A stretch of DNA of 64,000 nucleotides from Chalara sp. BL73. Its lineage: Eukaryota > Ascomycota > Leotiomycetes > Helotiales. The stretch covers positions 62,001 through 126,000 of the forward strand of contig CAKJVC010000088.1 of NCBI GenBank assembly GCA_918026815.1, given 5' to 3'. This document shows, one piece after another, positions 20,216 through 29,962 of the stretch. Made by a program: the position numbers and the translations under genes. The notes under the pieces were generated by a model that saw only the letters and a program-made list of their open reading frames with translations, was not told the origin of the DNA and did no database searches. Each line of letters opens with the position of its first letter. The first letter of the stretch is position 1.

Positions 20216-21985
20216 CTAAGCCGATCCTTCGGTCGTGTGTCCGTTTGTATTTTTCTCCTTTTCTGCCTCTTTTCTGCATCTTTCACACATGCACCACCCT
20301 CCCAAACTTCCTTTTGCCCATTCTCTCCTGTCGTGAACCTTCAAGTCTATATCGCAGTAATGATTCAGCACCTCCTCTCCTTGTTTGATGCCGCCAGGAG
20401 AACCATCATATCTCTTTTCCCGACACCATAGTCTCATCTGCCCTCCCCACTCCCATTGCACGGTTGGGTTGCAATCATGATTCGCTAAGCACCAAAGAGG
20501 ATGTACTGCAGCAACTTCAGGACGTCCATCTCGTAGACTGACCCTTGCTGAGGCTGTACCTCGAAACTTGGCATAGAGTGAATTGAAGATCCAAAGATCA
20601 TATGAGCCAATCTCAGCATATATATCGATGTCCATTTTTTCTAAGACGTGAAGCGGATTGGAGATATTGGCTGCAAATGAGAATGGTAAAGTCCAGATAG
20701 GAGGCGGCGGTGCTTGCAGAGAGAGTGACACAGCATTAGCGGAACTTGGAAGAAAATCACCCCAGATATATTTGACCTCCTTGAGATCAAGGGGATGACA
20801 CTCTTGCGTCTCGGCCATAGCCAAAGCTCTTATAAGTAGGAGAAGATAGAGGGCATTTGGCGTTTCCTTGGGATCCGGATCTTTGGCTATTGTATCAATA
20901 TCTTTGTCGCAGAGTGATGGGTGGTATTGGGCAGATCGTTCAAAGCATTTCTCGTTGCAGAACATTGTGTCGTCGCAGTCTGGGCAACCTACCACAGCAC
21001 TGTTAGCATCTAAAGGAGGAAGCTCTGCACTGCAGGCATCACATAGAGATTCCTTGAGACGGTTGTTCGCTGTTAGAGCAGAGTACTCATCAAGGACAGT
21101 CTCTCCTGGCGGAATATCGTTTTTTGCGAAAAGTCCCAACTGTCTGTTCGTAGACTCAAAGGTATATCCATTACCTAGATTGTTCTCATTTAACGTAGGT
21201 AGCTCTGTGATCTTTACCACACACTTCGCCTCAATCTGGTCTAATTCGGTATTCAAAAAGTCTAGGGTTGCCTGCGAAAATCGATCGGGCTCGTGGTCGT
21301 TCCATGGATAAATTTCTCTCCGTACTAGCCCCTGGTCAGGAAGGTCATTTATATCCACCTCATCCACTGATAGTTTTCTTCTGGCTAATGCTTGGATGTG
21401 CTCCTTCTTGAACAACAGGTCATCGTCATGCGGCGCAACCTCCAACCCTCGTAAACAAAATTCGTAGGCACTTTTCAGACAACCACATAACAATAAACTG
21501 ATGGCCAGGCTGCGATAACACCACATAGAAGCTTTGTCTGCGATCGAAGGAGGCGTGCTATCCTCGTCCGCTTCGCTGTCGAATTCTGCAAGATCCGGCG
21601 AAACAGCACTCACAAGGTCAACACTGGCCGAAGTCTGGCTCCCTCGCCGGAAAATAAGAGGCATCCCATCTTCACAGCGTTTCCTCAGAGACTCCAACGC
21701 CACCTCGTGATACTCAAAGCTGTCATCGCGAACCTCGTCGATCAACAACAGAGCTCTATACGCGTCTCCAGCCGCCAAGTCTGGGTATCCCAGATCGCCA
21801 TATACGCGCGCTCTCTCGATATACGTGATCAGATCATATGGGTTTTCCAGCAGCTTATCTGTTAAAGCACCTCGTTTCGCCAGCAGAAGCAGCGTCTCGT
21901 CCGCCTCCGAGATGCTGTTGCTGTCCATATTGCGGTTGACATGCTTGTAGATTTTCCAGAAGCAAACTAAGATTTCAGGGTCCAT
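20216..21985 (-). CDS. SET/MYND-domain methyltransferase with TPR-like N-terminus
   Basis: Uninterrupted frame of 589 residues. Known SMYD/SET proteins transfer methyl groups from S-adenosylmethionine to lysines of histones or other proteins. Seen: a helical, TPR-like N-terminal half (for example YERARVYGDLGYPDLAAGDAYRALLLI-like segments), a SET start near GLFAKNDIPPGETVLDEYSAL, an inserted MYND-like zinc cluster with CDAC, CPDCDDTMFCNEKC and HPSLC, the SET core NHDCNPTVQWEW, GEEVLNHYCD, and a post-SET Cys motif CMCERC. The start is the first ATG (21985); an alternative at Met20 is possible. The motif order is the usual SMYD order with the MYND cluster inside the SET domain. Histone versus non-histone substrate cannot be told. 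Confidence 0.85.
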   Translation of the reverse strand: MDPEILVCFWKIYKHVNRNMDSNSISEADETLLLLAKRGALTDKLLENPYDLITYIERARVYGDLGYPDLAAGDAYRALLLIDEVRDDSFEYHEVALESLRKRCEDGMPLIFRRGSQTSASVDLVSAVSPDLAEFDSEADEDSTPPSIADKASMWCYRSLAISLLLCGCLKSAYEFCLRGLEVAPHDDDLLFKKEHIQALARRKLSVDEVDINDLPDQGLVRREIYPWNDHEPDRFSQATLDFLNTELDQIEAKCVVKITELPTLNENNLGNGYTFESTNRQLGLFAKNDIPPGETVLDEYSALTANNRLKESLCDACSAELPPLDANSAVVGCPDCDDTMFCNEKCFERSAQYHPSLCDKDIDTIAKDPDPKETPNALYLLLLIRALAMAETQECHPLDLKEVKYIWGDFLPSSANAVSLSLQAPPPPIWTLPFSFAANISNPLHVLEKMDIDIYAEIGSYDLWIFNSLYAKFRGTASARVSLRDGRPEVAAVHPLWCLANHDCNPTVQWEWGGQMRLWCREKRYDGSPGGIKQGEEVLNHYCDIDLKVHDRREWAKGSLGGWCMCERCRKEAEKEKNTNGHTTEGSA

Positions 21986-22432
21986 GGGAGAAATTGGATT
22001 TTACGGTCTCTTTTGGGTCATTCGACTACCAAATTCCGATGTCTGCAAATGCAATTGTTTGAGCATCCGGAGAGAATGCTCCTGTCCAATCAAAATTCTA
22101 CTCTTCAACGTTGGACCCTCTTTCTACGGATCCAGCGCTTGATTGTTTTTCGGTGCTAGTGCTGGACCATTATTATAGGCTGCAACACCGCAACACTACA
22201 ACGTTGATATCATACAACCAACCATAAACTTTCCGTTTCATGGGGGAAGATAAACCATTCTTTTTCTTTATGCGTTGTCCATCCACTAATCTCGCATGTC
22301 TAATCTTCTTTAGTTATTCTAATTAAATTTCCAGTGAATAATCTATTACCCTCCAGGTTTCGTCATACCAGGTGCTCTATCTGATTTTTCTATGTAGAAA
22401 CAACGGAGTCTTGGGTATAGAAAATGAGGAAA
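21986..22432. other. Intergenic region upstream of the SET gene
   Basis: Promoter of the SET gene and 3' end of the phosphatase gene. Nothing else recognised. Confidence 0.45.
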
Positions 22433-23497
22433 TTACCCTCTCAGATCGCTCAGCTTATCTACGTAGAAGGCCGGCACAACCTGGGCGCCTTCAGCTTCCC
22501 ACTCCGACTTCTTACTGACACCAGTCAAAACAGCTAAAGTTCCACCCAGTTTACCTTCTATGCCAAATCGAATATCCGTGTCTAATCTATCACCTACCAT
22601 ACAAGCTGTTTTGCGATCAAATTGGAATTTTCCCTCTATCGAATCCATCATGGCCTGACTTGGCTTTCCCAACGCTATTGGCTGTTGTCCAGTCATGTTG
22701 ACTAATGGAATCGATATCGAGCCTGCGCCAGGAAAGAAAGTGTGATTTGACGGCAGCGTACTATCAGTATTCGTTGCTAGGAATTTTGCTCCACGAGCAA
22801 GATACTGGTATGCATGGGAAAGTTTAAGATAGTTGACATGCAAATCAAGTCCAGCCAGTACGATTCCGACGTTCTCATCCAAGAGCGAGCCGTCCGCAAT
22901 GCCCTTGTAGTCCTCTTGAGTGATATCCCTTCGAAATGCTGGATCTGTCCCACCTATGAATTCAACACCCTCCGATCTCAATTCTGTTTCGATACCACTC
23001 TCCCCAAGCACAAAAACTTTATTTTTTGGTGCTGGGAGCTTAAGAATCCGTGCAATGTAAATGGCGGATGAATATGCCGATGCGAAGATCTCGTCGACGT
23101 TACTGGGTATGCCCATTGACGTGAGCTTCTTCTGATAATCTGCTCGGGACTTGGTGGAGTTGTTGGTAACAAACACGATCTTCTTTCCTGAAGGTGTTAG
23201 CGAAAGCACTAATGTCTGTATTTATTCATACCTTTCAACCTGAGTAGCTCTAATGTTTCTACGGTTCCCTCGAACAGATGATCGCCAGACCACAGGACCC
23301 CTAGTATCATCTATCAGCAGAGTTCATAGGACTACGATTCTCTCAAGATTACCATCGCAGTCAAACAGGAAGATCTGGGGAAGTGTCAGTGATGCCCTGC
23401 GTTTGAAACTTTCAAGAACTGACTAACGCACGTCAAATCTGTCAATAAACTCGGCAATGGCAGCTTGATCGCCGGTGAGATACTTGGAAGCACTCAT
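22433..23497 (-). CDS. pho13: Pho13-type HAD phosphatase (4-nitrophenylphosphatase / phosphoglycolate phosphatase)
   Basis: HAD-superfamily phosphatase of the Pho13/PGP group, which removes phosphoglycolate and other toxic side products of metabolism. Exons 23497-23432, 23374-23353 (22 nt), 23300-23232 and 23187-22433 give 303 residues, the usual length. Seen: HAD motif I FLFDCDGVLW formed across the exon 2-3 junction (nucleophile Asp and acid Asp), motif II in VFVTNNSTKSR, a conserved LGKPSQAMMDSI lysine block (motif III), and motif IV GDRLDTDIRFG. All splice joints keep phase; donors are GTGCGT, GTAATC and GTATGA. The 22-nt second exon is small. The promoter contains an internal telomere-like tract. 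Identity is firm; the physiological substrate is from family knowledge. Confidence 0.92.
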
Positions 23498-23667
23498 TTC
23501 TTAGGTAGACAAAATAGAGGATGGCACAAAAAACTGGTTAAACAAGGGACTCAGTCAACAAATTGTGTTTTTGGCGGGGTTCAGTTTTCATCATTGGTTT
23601 TCATCATCATTGGTGGGGGTGTTCCGTTTGATGCCTCCTTTACTAGGCAAGGCGTCAGGGACTGCGC

Positions 23668-23686
23668 TAGGGTTAGGGTTAGGGTT
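23668..23686 (+). repeat. Interstitial telomere-like tract (TTAGGG units)
   Basis: The bases TAGGGTTAGGGTTAGGGTT contain about three tandem TTAGGG units, 171 bp upstream of the pho13 start codon. TTAGGG is the telomere repeat of filamentous ascomycetes. It may be a promoter telobox or a scar of break repair. Confidence 0.8.
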
Positions 23687-23697
23687 GCAACTACAAA

Positions 23698-24180
23698 ATG
23701 TATACCTTTATGATAATTGGGGAGGAATATGACGAAACGCAAAAGCATGGAGAATGCTACTGTAGGAAGCCAGAGTTATATTCCAAGATACATTCTGCCC
23801 ATTTAGAAGTATCATAGCATCTCGATCGGAAAAGCCGTTTGTCCAGTGCCATTACGCTAGTGGATCTGAAATGATGTGATAACAAGCTAGGCTGCCCTGT
23901 GCTTCAAGGGCAACTTGACAGTACTAGGTATGCACAACGCTCAGGTTATGTCCGGGATTGATGTCGCGCCCATGATGGGGCTCCTTGAGAATCAGTTCTC
24001 AAGAGGTCCACTTCATGTCATCGTCGTTCTATGCACAATATGTCACCGAATAAATCACAAATCATTGACTATAAACTGTCCTCTTTGTTGCCTACCTAGT
24101 TGCAATTAAATTTATTGCCAACCGAATACACAGGTAATAGTGCATTCTTTAAATGCCGGTAAAGACTCTCACTAACGGCC
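23698..24180. other. Intergenic region
   Basis: Between the pho13 promoter and the 3' end of the TMEM205-like gene. No gene seen. Confidence 0.4.
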
Positions 24181-24823
24181 TCAACTGATTCTTGCTCCAA
24201 GAGAGAAGCCATACCACACTGTTGCAATAAATCCAAGTAGATTCACAACAGACGAAATGCCGTGCATAGCACCGAATGATTTGTTCAACCTCTGCATTTC
24301 CTCTGAGTGGGGAGGTGGGTCGTAGGACTTCTTTCCGTCGCGAGTTTCTAAAAATTTCAGTTCGCTCTTCAATACTTATAGTATTTTGAGATTCTAACCT
24401 TGATGCTTCCTTTCCTTCATAATTTTCGTGGTACGTGGTCCAATATAAATGACATTGGCTAGACCCGTGGCGAACATTGTTGCCACTGGTACCAGAACGG
24501 TCCATCGGTTGGCTTCAGCAAAAGCGCCAGAGAAACTGGAAGCTGTACCAAGCAGGAGCTTATCTCCTGGGTACGTTGCTGCAAGCACGACTGGAAGAGC
24601 CGTGATAATGCTAAAATATGGCGGGAATATCTTCTGCTGCAGCTGGGAGAATTGTGCTCGTGGAAGTGCTTTGAAGGAAACTATTCCTCCAACAAAAGTC
24701 TTTGATCTTGTCAACCACGTTTACTAGAACAAGGTTATCATTTGAGCTTACTTGGAAAAATTGAGTTCCGAGTAGGGTTCCATATCTATTTGCTGTTAGC
24801 CACCTCTTGCTTGAGTTGGCCAT
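24181..24823 (-). CDS. TMEM205-like (DUF4149) membrane protein
   Basis: Small polytopic membrane protein of the DUF4149/TMEM205 family. Exons 24823-24752, 24699-24399 and 24347-24181 give 179 residues. Seen: the family N-terminal helix RYGTLLGTQFFQTFVGGIVSFKALPR formed by the first splice, helices around IITALPVVLAATYP and TVLVPVATMFATGLANVIYIGP, the motif GPRTTKIMKERKHQETRDGK, and a last helix near VVNLLGFIATVWYGF. The first acceptor is AAAG rather than the usual pyrimidine-AG; reading frame and family sequence support it. Human TMEM205 is linked to cisplatin resistance; the fungal role is unknown. Confidence 0.82.
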
Positions 24824-25119
24824 TCCACTTTACGTTATAATGTGGTAAGGGGCTAGAGTCTTGAAAATCGATTGGTCAGACATTTTGAGATCTGTGTGGT
24901 CAACCAAGGAGCAGAGTAAGGTAAACTTAGATTATAATATTTAATATTCTTTGAAGTAGGTGCCACACTTAAATGTCTTTGTTGTTCTTGATGATGTGTT
25001 GATCAGACACAGAAAGATCCTCGGCAGATTTTATCTCAGCACGCTCAGACCCTCTTTTACGAGATTACGTTAAATAAATTTAACTAGCCCCACAAACAGA
25101 TCCTCATTTCTCGTAGAGA

Positions 25120-25725
25120 GTCTGAGGTCAAATGGGGATGATTTTAGTGTAACGATTTTTAGTTTGTTAGTACATCAATTAGTTGTTTTCAACGCTGTAG
25201 TTGTTCTATTCAACAACACATATTAGTACTTTTAAATAGCACATATTGTAGCTTGTATATTAAATTATTAATATGATCCCGCAATTTAATGAAATATTGT
25301 GTAGTTGTATTGTTATTCAAGTTTTCGTACGTAGTATTATGTGTGCTTTAATTGGTCAATTAAGCTGATTAAGCAAAAAATTTCATAAAGTTTACACAAA
25401 TATTCATAAACTTTCACAAATGTTTACTAAGCACAATGACTAATCAAAAAAAAAATCTTAAAGTTTGCACAAACGTTCACAAATATTCATAAATAAATCA
25501 CTTTTGTAAGTACACTTTTTAACTTCGACGTTTTAGTTCGCCCTTTAATTAATTAATTACACTATTTCAAATATAATCATTATAAAATTTAAACTTGTAT
25601 CTATTTTTATGATCCGGCAAATAAATAACAGCTGCGTTGAGAAACTAATAGTAATCAATTGAAAATAGTTAAAATACGTAAAAACCAATCGTTCTCACCA
25701 AAGCGATCACTATTTGACCTCAGAC
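25120..25725. mobile_element. Degenerate MITE-like element with terminal inverted repeats
   Basis: The left end (25120-25158) and the right end (25687-25725) are inverted repeats. The first 14 bases, GTCTGAGGTCAAAT, are a perfect match to the reverse complement of the right end. The next 25 match imperfectly, with many of the differences transitions. The 600-bp interior is AT-rich, has no open frame, and carries degenerate internal copies of CACAAATATTCATAAA. No clear target-site duplication was found. It could be a non-autonomous DNA transposon remnant altered by RIP; this is inference. Confidence 0.6.
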
Positions 25726-25814
25726 GCTTCGCAGACGCTCGCGAGCACGTGGGCCGATTAGGCCAATTTGGGTAAGTTTAAGTGGATCGCCTTGGCACAG
25801 CGAAGCGTCTGAGG
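25718..25814. repeat. 15-bp perfect inverted repeat (hairpin) next to the element
   Basis: CCTCAGACGCTTCGC at 25718-25732 is the exact reverse complement of 25800-25814, separated by 67 bases. Its outer half overlaps the right end of the MITE-like element, so the same GTCTGAGG core occurs three times in this region. Confidence 0.75.
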
Positions 25815-26007
25815 AACTGAGATAAGGCAGATTGGGGCTCCCCTGGTGCCAAGCAATTTATTAACACGTGACATCGTGAGGGAAACTGCAAGGGATCGCG
25901 TTCGGAGCTTTGGCATCGCGTCTGCCTGATGTCTCCCGTTCCAACGTTGTCGCTTAATCTCAGTCTCATCAACGCGCAACATCGCCGACAGCGCTATTTA
26001 TCCAACA

Positions 26008-28648
26008 ATGGCAGGCAAGGAGGCGACAGTCTACGTTCTAGACTTGGGAGCTACAATGGGGGAATGGAATAACGGCAGAGTTGAGAGCGACCTCGACTAT
26101 GGCATGCGATACATCTGGGATAAAATCGCCAACACGATGGCTGCGAATCGGGTTACACTTACTGTTGGCGTAGTAGGCTTTCGTACGGATGAAACAAACA
26201 ACATGCTCGCTGCTGACAATGAGGACGAATATGCCAATATATCGGTGCTCAAGGAAATGGGGCCGATCAGCATACCAGACCTCAAAGACTTACAAGAGAA
26301 GAGTAGGCCGAGTGAAACCTCCGATGGAGATGCGGTATCTGCAATTGCTGTTGCAGCTCAGATGTTACGGAAACACACGGAATTGAAAAGCGGAAAGCCA
26401 GGGAAATACAAACGAAAGATTGTGCTTCTCACCGATGGTCAAGGCTTGATCTCAGATGAAGATTTGGCCCTGGTCGCGGAAGGGCTGAATGAATCTGGCT
26501 ATGACATAGAATTAGTTGTGATGTATATATACCCCTAAGATATGGTGACATTGGCTAAATTGATTCAGTGGTATTGATTTTGATGACGCGGACTATGGAT
26601 TCAAGGAAGAGGATAAATCTCTCACGAAAGTTTGTGATATCGAAATCTATCATAACTAACGACTGACATATCTATCAGCAATCTAACGAGAAAATTCTGC
26701 GGGACCTAGTAGGGTTATGCAAAGACGGGTTCGTTGCAACCGGCGCCGAAGCCATTGACAGTCTTGATACCCCGAATGTGAAGGTTACCAAACCTTACAA
26801 AACTTTCACAGGCCAATTGAAGCTTGGCGATTCGGAGAAATACCCCGAAACTACTATATGTATTGATGTGGTACGGTATTTCAAGACAAAAGCTGGCCCG
26901 GTCCCTTCCGCGAGTAGCTTTGTCCCTAAAGTAAATCAAAGTGCGAGCCAAGGTGGTACAGAAATATCAGATGTACCTAGTGGATCAGATCTAGATGTGG
27001 TCAGAACGATGAGAGCATATACTATCAATGACCCTGAAGCTGTCGACGGGAGGAGACACATTGAACGTGACGATCCTCTTCTAGCTAAAGGATATGAATA
27101 TGGAAGATCGATCGTGGCTATTAGCTCATCGGAAGAGGATGTAACAGTATACGAAACAAAAGAAGGTTTCGAGATTATTGGATTCATTCCATGGCACTCG
27201 GTAAGTGAGTGGTCTTAATATAATCGAAGGCATACTAAACCTCTTTAGTTCGACAGATTTCTCAGTATGGGTGAAAGCTGTATCACGATCGCGCAACAGA
27301 CTAATGAGAAAGCTGTTATCGCTCTTTCATCCTTGATACATGCCCTCTTTGAGCTAGAAACATATGCCATTGCCCGGCTTGTCACAAAGGAGAATAAACC
27401 ACCGCAGCTATTACTACTTGCCCCCTCGATCACGGACGAAATGGAGTCTTTGATTGATGTTCCGCTTCCGTTTGCTGAAGACTTCCGGCTATATAGATTT
27501 GCGCCTTTAGATCGCGTCATAACCACATCCGGTGTTGTTCTCAAAGTTCACAGAGATATCCCAAAACCCGATCTAATAGATGCCATGGGCGCGTACGTGG
27601 ATAGTATGGATCTGTCTTCCTTTGGGAAAGATGACGAAGGGTAAGGATTTCAGTAGTGAGTCTTGAGATATTACTGACCTGCAAAAGTGAGCCTATTGAG
27701 TATATGCCGATCGAGGAGACATATTCGCCAGCTCTTCATAGAATCAACCAGGCAATACGTAGGCGAGCAGTTCAGCCAGATGAACCAGTAGCTCCCCCGG
27801 CCGAGATCCTTATCAAGTATTCCAAGCCACCTGAAGATTTGGTCAAGGAGTCTACACCAAAACTGAAAGCCCTTATTAAAGCCGCAAATGTCAAGAAAGG
27901 TACACTGGTTTCCAAACCATTGTATAACCAGCACCCTACTAATTCTGAACAGTGGAAGCAAAAGCCAAGGGCAAACGCACCCGCCGCGACCAGCCCGCTC
28001 CCCTTTCCGGTCTCAATGTCGAAGCCCTTCTTGCTGCGCCTTCCAAACGGCGGAAAATCTCAGATACGAACGCTGTTCCCGATTTTAAGACGATGATCCG
28101 TCATATTCCAGGTACGAAATATTTGTGAAGCTCATATTTGTCTTGAGAATATTCCGGGAACTGCTAGCTTCAGAGGCATATACTTGCTTTCAGTGCATGC
28201 ACTAACATCTCCCTCCCTTTAGCGGACATCGATATTAAATCCCAGGCTACCGAAGCCTGCCTTCAACTCGGCGCTCTCATTCACGCCCATATTCAAAATA
28301 GTACCGGGCACAGCCAATACGAGCCCGCCTACGAGAAGATTGGCACTATGCGCGCCGAAATGATAGATATTGACGAACCTGAGGTCTACAACGATTTTGT
28401 GCGCGATTTGAAAGAGAGGATATTGAAAGGAGAGTTCGGGAATAGGAGGGATTTTTTTCTTCCATTCGGAAAGAAGAATTTAGGATTGATTAGCAAAGCG
28501 GAGGCTCCTGAGACGAGTAAGGTGGAAGTGGATGAGGTGAAACAGGTTTGTGAAATCTTATGTGTGAGATTAGAAATGGGTTTTTGCAAGCTGACAGATC
28601 CAATAGTTCTTCCGTATGAGCCTAGACCTACCTGATCGCAGTAAGTGA
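26008..28648 (+). CDS. ku80: Ku80 subunit of the DNA end-binding complex
   Basis: Ku80 pairs with Ku70 to bind double-strand DNA ends and start non-homologous end joining; it also acts at telomeres. Eight exons: 26008-26522, 26569-26629, 26679-27200, 27249-27640, 27688-27899, 27953-28111, 28223-28545 and 28607-28648, giving 741 residues, typical of filamentous fungi. Seen: N-terminal vWA-like domain ([21 protein letters not shown]), the Ku-specific [18 protein letters not shown] across the first splice, the beta-barrel core ([28 protein letters not shown], then [10 protein letters not shown]), a helical C-terminal arm, a basic patch KGKRTRRDQ and PSKRRK, and the C-terminal domain from [17 protein letters not shown]. 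The last exon adds [13 protein letters not shown]. All phases close. The promoter abuts the inverted-repeat element. Confidence 0.95.
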
Positions 28649-29044
28649 GCGCTGGTCAGCGAAGCAGAAGAGGTGTGATTCAGTCGCAATGTCCTTGCCA
28701 TTGTGTAAAATAGACGTTCACTTCGGCTTTCATTATTGCACAATCCTTTTTCAGAGATGAAGTAATGAACTCACGAACTAACGATTTCGAACTGGATATC
28801 TGCGCTGATACGTGGTGTCTCGAATGCATATTTGCCTGAACCAGGCCGCGGCTGAGTTGACCGTAGGTCATGTACTCACAACTTCCAAGCCTCATCTTCT
28901 ATTCTCAAGATTTGTATCTTCGCTCGTGAACGTCTGTATGAGGCAAGAGTCAAGAAGACAAGTCGAGATATCTCGAAATAGTCAGCGGAAATGTCAACCG
29001 ACAGTGTCCAGGTCAAGAGCAATTCCAATGCTCAGCCGCCATAG
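28649..29044. other. Intergenic region with uncertain first exon of the next gene
   Basis: Downstream of KU80. It may hold the first exon of the hypothetical membrane protein. A candidate ATG at 28991 would need an intron of only 33 nt, which is too short to trust. Confidence 0.35.
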
Positions 29045-29852
29045 CCCCCAGCCAGCTTTGCCCAAACCTCAACGATCAGCCATAAATGCCTTCTTACACT
29101 CGTCAAACATCTATATGACTTCGGGTTATGGATATTGGCCTTCCTCGCAGTAATATATGCTATCATACAATTCTCTATCGCCAAGGCTGCAAAGAGCGCC
29201 ACTGACTGGGCCAACATCACTACATATAAAATAAGTCTCTATACCATATATAAAGACTGCCAGGATGTAAAATCAGGTGTATGCCCCAGGATAACCTCCG
29301 AGCACAAAAAGGAAAACGACTGATAGTCTAAAACAACAGGCTTATACCACATCAGAGACATGTACCCAGCTCCTCCGGCGAACACTCGATTACTTCGTTC
29401 CTGCATCTTCACTAGGCTTTGGCTCACTAGTTGTTGAGTCAACCACCACAGTCACGGCAACCGCATCAATTACCATTACTGCAACGGTGAACTATGGTGG
29501 AATTAAGACGATGGCTCTAGCCCGAGCTACAAGCACGGTTCTGGAATCGGTTTCTATGAGCGCCGCAGACAGGTCTCTCAAAATCCCTACTATCTTCAGA
29601 CATTTTTTTCACTGACAAAGATACTGTCATAGGTGGTCCACACACCTCTGGCGGTTTTCAAGAACTGTGACGTACGTTATAGTACTAGGCATGATAACAG
29701 GGATGAGAGACTACTGCAAACTGGTTTCGTATGCTCTGATGCTCGTATTGGTAAGCGTCATTATCTTTACGATGTTTCAAACAGGCACGAGCCATCCACT
29801 GTTCAAATTTACCGCTCTTACACTTGGTAAATGCAAGGGGCAGGCTGAATAG
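29045..29852 (+). CDS. Hypothetical spliced membrane protein, Thr-rich centre (start unknown)
   Basis: Not a recognised family. Three open segments join in phase: 29045-29266, 29340-29572 and 29633-29852, with introns starting GTAAAA and GTCTCT. Seen: a hydrophobic helix (LWILAFLAVIYAIIQF) in the first segment, a Thr/Ser/Ala-rich middle (ESTTTVTATASITITATV), and one or two hydrophobic helices at the end (VIVLGMITG and YALMLVLVSVIIFTMF), stopping at 29852. No in-frame ATG exists in the first segment and a stop lies at 29042-29044, so an upstream exon is required or the gene is broken. The middle would face the outside if the flanking helices span the membrane; this is inference. Confidence is limited to existence of the joined frame. 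Confidence 0.45.
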
Positions 29853-29962
29853 TTCTCTAGCTATTTCTTTATCAGACAGTGCGAATTTCTTCTGCTAAAG
29901 GTAATCTCAAGCTGTCCTGATGTTGAGGAGTTCAATGATGTAATGTGTAGGCCATACTATGT

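Larger units (their letters stand above)
24824..26007. other. AT-rich intergenic region with inverted-repeat element
   Basis: Very AT-rich between about 24900 and 25680, with no coding frame. It contains a MITE-like element and a hairpin-forming inverted repeat (separate entries), then the KU80 promoter. Confidence 0.6.

Noticed and set aside
28991..29044. First exon for the hypothetical membrane protein using ATG 28991
   Set aside because: It fits in phase but needs a 33-nt intron, shorter than any credible one here.
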